DNA of 11,232 nucleotides from Candidatus Moranbacteria bacterium CG23_combo_of_CG06-09_8_20_14_all_35_22 (lineage in GTDB: Bacteria; Patescibacteriota; Minisyncoccia; Moranbacterales; UBA2206). The position numbers and the translations under genes are program-made. The stretch lies in the NCBI GenBank assembly GCA_002772115.1, contig PCRW01000009.1, forward strand, positions 1 through 11,232, read 5' to 3'. This document shows positions 1 through 4,503 of the stretch, piece after piece. Within the stretch, counting starts at the first letter, position 1; every line of letters begins with the position of its first letter. A model generated the notes under the pieces. That model did not search any database. It was not told where the DNA came from and saw nothing but the letters and a program-made list of their open reading frames with translations.

Positions 1-2
1 TC

Positions 3-173
3 GAGGCTTTTTGCTTTGGTGTGTATGATTTTTTCATACTTTCATTGTATCACATCTATCTAATAGGTTTGTCTGGATTTGCTAGTCCATTATACCTTGA
101 GTCTTCGATACAACTCTATTTCTCTTATTATTGTTTCAATCTTGGGTGGCTTTGCTACTCCTTTTCTTGTTTC
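3..173 (+). pseudogene. Possible upstream segment of the DUF2339 gene in another frame
   Basis: A second plus-strand frame is open from base 3 to the stop at 174-176 and encodes a hydrophobic stretch (residues reading FFILSLYHIYLIGLSGFA at bases 30-83). Its character fits the membrane helix that precedes the conserved LRYNS motif in DUF2339 proteins, whereas the frame that carries LRYNS has two stops at 61-66. The simplest reading is a frameshift around bases 75-100, either genuine gene decay or a sequence error. The resemblance is by eye only, and the overlap of the frames leaves about seven residues fewer than expected. Confidence 0.35.
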
Positions 174-1437
174 TAATGGACAGAATAATCAAATTGGCCT
201 TCTTTCTTATATTCTACTTTTAGATCTAGCTATTTTAGTCGTTTCTATTTTTAAAAAATGGAGAACGCTCAATATAATTGGTTTTATCGGAACGATTATT
301 GTATTTTCTGTTTGGGCAGGGGAGTATTATGAACGAAAGGATTTATTTTTAACAATGTTTTTTCTTACCTTGTTTTTCATCACTTATTCTATTTCTTCTT
401 TGATATATAATTTAGTGAAAAAGGAAAATTCTACGGGCATAGAGCAAGTCCTGACGCTTTTTACAGGAGTGGTTTATTTTTTGGCCAGCTTTATTCTTCT
501 TGATCATGATTATCATATTATAATGGGATTTTTTGCTTTAGTTTTAGCTACTTATTATTTCTTGTGGGCTTATTCAGTTAGGATTTTGACGCCAGAGGAT
601 AAAAATTTATATGATTTTTTAGCTTTTTTAACTATTGGATTTATAACTATTACTATGCCAATTCAGTTTAAGCAGAATATTATAACAATAAGCTGGACAA
701 TCGAAGCAGTTATTCTCTTTATTTTAGGAATGAGACTTAACAAAGAAAGTCTTAAGGTATTTGGTTTTGTGATTTTTGGTTTAGTTTTATTAAAGCTTTT
801 ATCTTTTGATTCAGTATATAAAAATACATATCTGACTATTTTCAATAAAGTTTCTTTTACATTTTTATTTGTGATCATGGCTTCTTATATTTCAGCTTTT
901 ATTTTTAAAAAACTTTCAGAAAATCAAGAAAACGAAAATAAATTTTTGAATATAAAGCAAATTATTGCAAGCTTTATAATTATTGCCAATTTACTTACAA
1001 TCTTCATTGGAAGTCGGGAAATAATGTTTTTTTGGAATAAAAAAATAGAAATTTTTAGAAATATTGAAAATAATAAAAATTTAGAGAAAAAAAGATTGGC
1101 GCCACTAAACTCATATAATTCAAACTACTATAGATCTGACGATGTTTATTATGAACAGGTTAAGAAAATGAAAAACAAAAGTAGTGTTTCACTTTCAATT
1201 TTTTGGTTAATTTACGGAATAATCCTTATGTCTATCGGAATATTTGGAAAATATAAGGCGGTAAGAATTGGAGGAATGTTGCTTTTTATTCTGGCAATTC
1301 TAAAACTTTTCTTTTATGATTTGTGGGAACTCGGAACTCTTTATAGAATAATTTCCTCAATTAGCTTGGGAATTGTTCTTTTGGGTATATCTTTTTCTTA
1401 TCAAAAATATAAGGAAAAATTAAGAGAAATTATTTAA
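79..1437 (+). CDS. DUF2339-family polytopic membrane protein, 5' part missing or frameshifted
   Basis: A hydrophobic integral membrane protein with about a dozen predicted membrane segments over 452 residues. The family signature is clear: LRYNS near residues 9-13, GGFATPFLVSNGQNNQ at 23-38, FKKWRTLN at 58-65, and a C-terminal block with FYDLWELGTLYRI followed by a last hydrophobic helix. Full-length DUF2339 proteins are usually much longer and carry further membrane helices and often a soluble N-terminus before LRYNS, so this is the C-terminal portion. The only available start is a TTG at 79 with no ribosome binding site, directly after in-frame TAA TAG at 61-66. A large hydrophilic loop (about residues 313-375, rich in N, K and E) precedes the final helices. 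It lies 9 bases from a DUF3999-type gene, a partnership known for these families. Biochemical function is unknown; an envelope role is likely. The family call is firm, the start is not. Confidence 0.8.
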   Translation: MLVHYTLSLRYNSISLIIVSILGGFATPFLVSNGQNNQIGLLSYILLLDLAILVVSIFKKWRTLNIIGFIGTIIVFSVWAGEYYERKDLFLTMFFLTLFFITYSISSLIYNLVKKENSTGIEQVLTLFTGVVYFLASFILLDHDYHIIMGFFALVLATYYFLWAYSVRILTPEDKNLYDFLAFLTIGFITITMPIQFKQNIITISWTIEAVILFILGMRLNKESLKVFGFVIFGLVLLKLLSFDSVYKNTYLTIFNKVSFTFLFVIMASYISAFIFKKLSENQENENKFLNIKQIIASFIIIANLLTIFIGSREIMFFWNKKIEIFRNIENNKNLEKKRLAPLNSYNSNYYRSDDVYYEQVKKMKNKSSVSLSIFWLIYGIILMSIGIFGKYKAVRIGGMLLFILAILKLFFYDLWELGTLYRIISSISLGIVLLGISFSYQKYKEKLREII

Positions 1438-1446
1438 TTTAAAAAA

Positions 1447-2697
1447 ATGATAAATAAAAAAATACTTTTCATAGTTGCGATATTAATTACTTTCCCTATG
1501 GTCTGTTGGGCAAGTTTTGAAGTTTCGAATTGGAAATATTATAAAGACTTAGATATTTCCGGAACGGGAGTGAAAAAAATATTTATAGATGATGAAATTT
1601 TTTCAGGTTCAAAAAAAGATTTGAGTGATTTGAGAGTAATTGGGAATAACAATATTGAAATTCCATACAAAATCATATCTGGTCGTCAAAATTACAGTCA
1701 GAATAGTTATCAGGCGAGCCTGCTAAATAATTCCTATGTTTTTGAAAAATATTCTATGGTGATTGTTGATCTTAAGGAAAAGGGGAGAATAGTGAATAAT
1801 TTAAAAATAAATACTGATTCGGAAAATTTTCAAAGAAATGCTAGGGTTTATGGAAGTGATGATATGGAAAATTGGAATTTGATTAAGGGCGATGCTTATA
1901 TTTATGACTATACTGACAAAAAAGGAAATTTTAAGTCGCAAAATACAAGACTTATTTTTGCCGATAGTCTTTTTAGATATTATAAAATTGAAATTGATGA
2001 TGAAAATGGCTTTCCAGTTAAAATAAATTCAGTTGAGACAAGTCAAAATGTTTCGGGGAGCATTCAAGAAAATAAAAGAAATATAAGTTTTTATTCTTTG
2101 GAAAACGCTAATAATAAATCTACTGAACTTATTGCAGATCTTAGTATAAATGGAGTGCCAATTAGCAAAGTTCTTTTTGGTGCTAATGATCAAAATTTCA
2201 ACCGTCGAATTCTTATCTATTCAAGCGATGATAAAAATAAATGGGATTATCTGGATCAAGGATATATTTTTCGTTATAATACTCCTAAGTTCAAAGGAGA
2301 AAATCTAACGATAAATTTTTCTGAAACAAAAAACCGTTATATAAAATTTGAAGTGCTGAATAACGACAATGTTTCTCTAGTTTTTTCATCAATTACCGGA
2401 TTTTCTATAGTACAAGAAATTATTTTTCAAGTAGAATCTAGTCAAAAATATAAGATTTTTTATGGTAATGAAAAATCTTCTCGTCCAGAATATGATATAG
2501 ATAAATATTTACAATATTTAGACACAGAAGGAGTCGAATATGCTAAAATTTCAACTCAAAAAGATAACTCTCAATATATAAAAGAACAAGAGCCTAAAAA
2601 ACCGTTATCAGAAAGAATTCCATATCTTTTACCTTCAATTTTGATTTTAATTTCAGTGTTTCTTATTGGTTTGGTTTATAAATTTCTCAAAAATTAA
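1447..2697 (+). CDS. DUF3999-type exported, membrane-anchored protein with two discoidin-like repeats
   Basis: 416 residues. Residues 1-22 form a signal peptide (KK, then a hydrophobic core ending in CWA). Residues 391-413 are a single C-terminal membrane helix followed by a short KFLKN tail, so the bulk should lie outside the cytoplasmic membrane. The N-terminal region (F..SNWKYYKDLDISG, then DLRVIGNNNIEIPYKI at about 59-76) resembles DUF3999 proteins. Two stretches look like internal copies of one unit: about 129-182 (ARVYGSDDMENW ... RYYKIEIDD) and 251-304 (ILIYSSDDKNKW ... RYIKFEVL). This GSDD-x-x-x-W pattern is typical of discoidin-like beta-sandwich domains, which often bind glycans. 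It starts 9 bases after the DUF2339 gene and is probably co-transcribed; the two families recur together. There is no Shine-Dalgarno, only an A-rich run before the ATG. Role unknown, probably cell surface. Confidence 0.72.
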   Translation: MINKKILFIVAILITFPMVCWASFEVSNWKYYKDLDISGTGVKKIFIDDEIFSGSKKDLSDLRVIGNNNIEIPYKIISGRQNYSQNSYQASLLNNSYVFEKYSMVIVDLKEKGRIVNNLKINTDSENFQRNARVYGSDDMENWNLIKGDAYIYDYTDKKGNFKSQNTRLIFADSLFRYYKIEIDDENGFPVKINSVETSQNVSGSIQENKRNISFYSLENANNKSTELIADLSINGVPISKVLFGANDQNFNRRILIYSSDDKNKWDYLDQGYIFRYNTPKFKGENLTINFSETKNRYIKFEVLNNDNVSLVFSSITGFSIVQEIIFQVESSQKYKIFYGNEKSSRPEYDIDKYLQYLDTEGVEYAKISTQKDNSQYIKEQEPKKPLSERIPYLLPSILILISVFLIGLVYKFLKN

Positions 2698-2704
2698 GCT
2701 GTTA

Positions 2705-2731
2705 TTGACAATATCCTAATTTTCCTATAAT
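2705..2731 (+). promoter_or_regulatory. Sigma70-type promoter for rpsP
   Basis: A perfect -35 TTGACA at 2705-2710 and a perfect -10 TATAAT at 2726-2731 with a 15-base spacer. A 17-base spacing is possible with TAATCT at 2728-2733. It lies in the gap after the DUF3999 gene, and transcription from it would give rpsP a leader of about 50 bases. It probably also feeds the downstream rplJ-rplL genes, because no good promoter is visible between them. Confidence 0.7.
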
Positions 2732-2788
2732 CTATATAAGTAATTGATTTTACCCGAGTATAACTTGGTTTATGCTTATTTTACTATT

Positions 2789-3187
2789 ATGTTAACTATA
2801 CGATTTGCCAGAGTAGGAAAAGTGAATAAGGCTCAATATAAAATAGTTTTGCAGGAGAAGACGGTTGCCCCTGGAGGGCGTCATATTGAGATTTTAGGCT
2901 CTTATGATCCGCATTCCAAACAAGCAGTTCTCAAAGAAGAAAAAATTAAATATTGGATTTCCAAAGGTGCTCAACTTTCTGATACGGTGCATAACTTATT
3001 TTCATCCAAAGGCCTTATAATGGAAAAGAAAAGAGTGGTGAAAATGCCAAAAATTAAAACACAGAATAACACAGAAGAAAAACAGAACGACACAGAAAAA
3101 TTAGAAGAAGCCAAAGTAGAAGAAGCGCCAGTAGTCGAAACTAAACCAGAAGAAGTTAAAGTTGAAGAACCTCCCAAAACTGAATGA
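2789..3187 (+). CDS. rpsP: 30S ribosomal protein S16 with acidic C-terminal tail
   Basis: S16 is a small-subunit protein that binds 16S rRNA and helps 30S assembly. The family N-terminus is unmistakable: MLTIRFARVGKVNKAQYKIV, then GGRHIEILGSYDP and a region fitting KYWISKGAQLSDTVHNLF. I start at the ATG at 2789, because family members begin with ML-IRF; the frame is open further upstream but those codons are not S16-like. This gives 132 residues. The globular domain ends near residue 85. The remaining 45 or so form a low-complexity tail rich in E, K, P and V (repeats such as KVEEAPVVE and KPEEVKVEEPP), probably disordered and absent from classical S16. No Shine-Dalgarno precedes the start. 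It sits upstream of rplJ-rplL rather than beside rimM, trmD and rplS. Confidence 0.95.
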   Translation: MLTIRFARVGKVNKAQYKIVLQEKTVAPGGRHIEILGSYDPHSKQAVLKEEKIKYWISKGAQLSDTVHNLFSSKGLIMEKKRVVKMPKIKTQNNTEEKQNDTEKLEEAKVEEAPVVETKPEEVKVEEPPKTE

Positions 3188-3207
3188 TTGAAAATTTTAT
3201 AGATATA

Positions 3208-3247
3208 CCCGCCTGCATCGCTATGCGAAGCATTGCGGGCAGGTTTT
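3208..3247 (+). terminator. Imperfect hairpin after rpsP, possible terminator or REP-like palindrome
   Basis: CCCGC (3208-3212) pairs with GCGGG (3235-3239). Inside it TGCATCGC (3214-3221) pairs with GCGAAGCA (3225-3232) with one mismatch and a TAT loop. A TTTT run follows at 3244-3247, four bases past the stem. An alternative stem, CCTGC with GCAGG, ends directly at the T run. The GC-rich block contrasts with its AT-rich surroundings, which suits either a weak terminator of rpsP or a dispersed intergenic palindrome. Confidence 0.45.
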
Positions 3248-3312
3248 CCGCAGACAATGAGCAATATGCAAGTATGTAAGTCTCATCTAGGAATGTAGTC
3301 GTTTCCCTCTCC

Positions 3313-3354
3313 TGTCCCGATAGTAATCGGGACATCCTCTCCCTAAGGGAGAGG
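3313..3354 (+). repeat. Two strong hairpins inside the leader
   Basis: TGTCCCGAT (3313-3321) pairs perfectly with ATCGGGACA (3326-3334) around AGTA. CCTCTCCC (3336-3343) pairs with GGGAGAGG (3347-3354) around TAA. A second copy of CCTCTCC at 3306-3312 can compete for the same GGAGAGG, enclosing the first hairpin. They may be a regulatory switch or inserted REP-like palindromes in a tolerant loop. Confidence 0.6.
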
Positions 3355-3381
3355 AGGATAAGAAATGACTTTTCTTGGGGT

Positions 3382-3407
3382 CGACTGTGGAAAGGCAGTC
3401 GTTTTTT
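3382..3407 (+). terminator. Attenuator hairpin before rplJ
   Basis: CGACTG (3382-3387) pairs with CAGTCG (3396-3401) around TGGAAAGG and is followed at once by six T residues (3402-3407), the form of a Rho-independent terminator. It ends only 11 bases before the rplJ start and no gene ends here, so it is best read as a conditional terminator controlling rplJ-rplL. Upstream strands at 3248-3253 and 3297-3301 can each sequester its 5' arm. Confidence 0.65.
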
Positions 3408-3418
3408 AATGTAAATAT

Positions 3419-3934
3419 ATGCAGACAAAATTACAAAAAAAAGAAATAGTTAAGGACTTGGCCCAAAAAATTAAAAATTCCAAAGCAGTGGTTTTTTCTG
3501 ATTTCAAAGGGCTTTCTGTTAAGGATATGACTATTTTGCGAAGCGAGCTTCGTGAAAAAAATATTGATTTCAAAGTGCTCAAAAAGACTTTGATGACTTT
3601 AGCGCTCAAGGATGCGGGAATTGAAATGGATGCCAAGAAAATGGAAGGCCAGATCGCGGTGGCTGTTTCCTCGGGAGATGAAGTGGAAGCTTCCAAAATT
3701 ATCGCTAAAATGGCCAAAGTCAATGAAAATTTGAAAATTTCTGGAGGAATTTTGGGAAAGAAAATTCTTTCCCGTGAAGAAGTGATGGCGCTTTCCAAAC
3801 TCCCAAGCAAAGAAGAACTCTTGGCGAAATTGGTTGGAACATTGAACGCTCCTGTTTCTGGATTTGTCAATGTCCTAGCGGGAAATTTGCGAGGCTTGGT
3901 GCAAGTGCTGAAATCTATAAGTGAAGTTAAATAA
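3419..3934 (+). CDS. rplJ: 50S ribosomal protein L10
   Basis: L10 is the base of the ribosomal stalk: it binds 23S rRNA with its N-terminal domain and carries L7/L12 dimers on its C-terminal helix. The 171 residues match the family in length and order: KKEIVKDLAQKIKNSKAVVF at the start, DFKGLSVKDMTILRSELRE, then a KVLKKTLMTLA segment, GGILGKKILSREEV and LSKLPSKEELLAKLVG, with a C-terminal helix (VNVLAGNLRGLVQVLKSI). The ATG at 3419 agrees with family starts; only AT-rich sequence and the attenuator T run precede it, with no Shine-Dalgarno. Two stop codons follow in tandem (3932-3937). It lies 53 bases ahead of its stalk partner rplL. Expression is probably set by the leader described at 3248-3407. 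Confidence 0.96.
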   Translation: MQTKLQKKEIVKDLAQKIKNSKAVVFSDFKGLSVKDMTILRSELREKNIDFKVLKKTLMTLALKDAGIEMDAKKMEGQIAVAVSSGDEVEASKIIAKMAKVNENLKISGGILGKKILSREEVMALSKLPSKEELLAKLVGTLNAPVSGFVNVLAGNLRGLVQVLKSISEVK

Positions 3935-3950
3935 TAATTTTAAAAGTTTC

Positions 3951-3986
3951 ATAGGACGCATAAGACCTATAAGACTTATATAACAA
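3951..3986 (+). repeat. Degenerate 9-bp tandem repeat in the rplJ-rplL spacer
   Basis: Four 9-base units run up to the rplL start: ATAGGACGC, ATAAGACCT, ATAAGACTT and the more diverged ATATAACAA. The first three share ATARGAC. The block fills most of the 53-base spacer and leaves no room for a Shine-Dalgarno site. Function unknown. Confidence 0.6.
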
Positions 3987-3987
3987 T

Positions 3988-4410
3988 ATGGCGGAAAAAA
4001 AAAAGGATTCGCCGGCTGGCGAAGTAGTTGTTCCAGAAAAATTTAAGACACTCGTTAGCGAAATTGAAAAAATGAGTGTGTTGGATCTTTCTGAACTTGT
4101 GAAAGTTTTGGAAGAAAAATTTGGTGTATCAGCGGCTGCTCCAATGATGATGGGAGCAATGCCAGTTGCTTCAGGAGAAGCTGTGGCTGTTGAAGAAAAA
4201 AGTGAATTCGATGTTGAAGTGACAGCTAGTGGAGCTTCAAAAATCAATGTAATCAAAGCAGTCCGAGAAATAACTGGACTGGGACTCAAAGATGCTAAGG
4301 ATTTAGTAGATGCTGCTCCAAAAGTTATCAAAGAGAAAGTGACTAAAGCCGAAGCAGAAGATATGAAAAAGAAACTGGAAACTGCCGGCGCAACTGTAAC
4401 TCTAAAATAA
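3988..4410 (+). CDS. rplL: 50S ribosomal protein L7/L12
   Basis: L7/L12 is the multicopy stalk protein that recruits and stimulates translational GTPases. The N-terminal dimerisation domain is at about residues 18-52 (EKFKTLVSEIEKMSVLDLSE, then LVKVLEEKFGVSAAAP), a flexible hinge at 53-70 (MMMGAMPVASGEAVAVEE), and the globular C-terminal domain follows (EFDVEVTASGASKINVIKAV, EITGLGLKDAKDLVDAAPK, AEAEDMKKKLETAGATVTLK). At 140 residues it is some 15-20 longer than typical L7/L12. The excess is an N-terminal MAEKKKDSPAGEVVVP extension, a form I associate with Patescibacteria. It is co-transcribed with rplJ and ends before a strong palindromic terminator. No rpoB follows. Confidence 0.97.
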   Translation: MAEKKKDSPAGEVVVPEKFKTLVSEIEKMSVLDLSELVKVLEEKFGVSAAAPMMMGAMPVASGEAVAVEEKSEFDVEVTASGASKINVIKAVREITGLGLKDAKDLVDAAPKVIKEKVTKAEAEDMKKKLETAGATVTLK

Positions 4411-4436
4411 TTTTTCTTGACTTTTTTAGAAAGCCA

Positions 4437-4464
4437 AAAGACTCCGCCAATTGGCGGAGTCTTT
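4437..4464 (+). terminator. Perfect palindromic terminator after rplL
   Basis: AAAGACTCCGCCAA (4437-4450) is followed by its exact reverse complement (4451-4464), a 28-base perfect palindrome with a GC-rich core. The T tract is short and broken (TTTAGTTTG), so strength rests on the stem. It closes the ribosomal transcription unit, 26 bases after the rplL stop. Confidence 0.75.
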
Positions 4465-4467
4465 AGT

Positions 4468-4495
4468 TTGATATAATCTTTTTTTATGCTAAAAT
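4468..4495 (+). promoter_or_regulatory. Promoter for the penicillin-binding protein gene, near-leaderless
   Basis: -35 TTGATA (4468-4473), 16-base spacer, extended -10 TGC-TAAAAT (TG at 4487-4488, hexamer 4490-4495). Transcription would begin at about 4502, two bases before the ATG, giving a practically leaderless mRNA. An alternative -10, a perfect TATAAT at 4472-4477, would start about 20 bases before the gene but has only a weak -35 inside the terminator palindrome. Confidence 0.5.
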
Positions 4496-4503
4496 TCAAT
4501 TAA

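Larger units (their letters stand above)
3248..3407 (+). promoter_or_regulatory. L10-type ribosomal protein leader upstream of rplJ
   Basis: The segment CCGCAGACAATGAG (3248-3261) followed by CTCATCTAGG (3282-3291) resembles the Gram-positive L10 leader, in which CCGUAGACAG...GG is followed by a paired strand and CCGAGG. ATGAG (3257-3261) pairs perfectly with CTCAT (3282-3286), capped by a small AUA/UAU stem. CCGCAG (3248-3253) can pair with CTGTGG (3385-3390, one G-U), which would close the leader but consumes the 5' arm of the attenuator at 3382-3407. AGTCG (3297-3301) can also pair with CGACT (3382-3386). In the known system the L10(L12)4 complex binds such a leader and represses its own operon. 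The position directly before rplJ fits. Assigned by eye, without a covariance search. Confidence 0.6.

Noticed and set aside
2744..2788. Upstream start for rpsP
   Set aside because: The extra 15 codons are not S16-like, and the promoter -10 ends at 2731, which would leave almost no leader; family proteins begin at ML-IRF.
3406..3870. Long minus-strand open frame opposite rplJ
   Set aside because: It is the antisense shadow of a well-conserved ribosomal gene; its translation is low-complexity and matches no family I know.
3951..3986. CRISPR-like array
   Set aside because: Units are 9 bases, directly adjacent, without spacers, and no cas gene is nearby.
4417..4422. TTGACT as a -35 element after rplL
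   Set aside because: No -10 hexamer lies 15-19 bases downstream; that position is the GC-rich terminator palindrome.
3927..4499. 190-codon minus-strand open frame opposite rplL
   Set aside because: Serine- and alanine-rich antisense reading of rplL; the plus-strand L7/L12 is unmistakable and the frame runs through a terminator palindrome.
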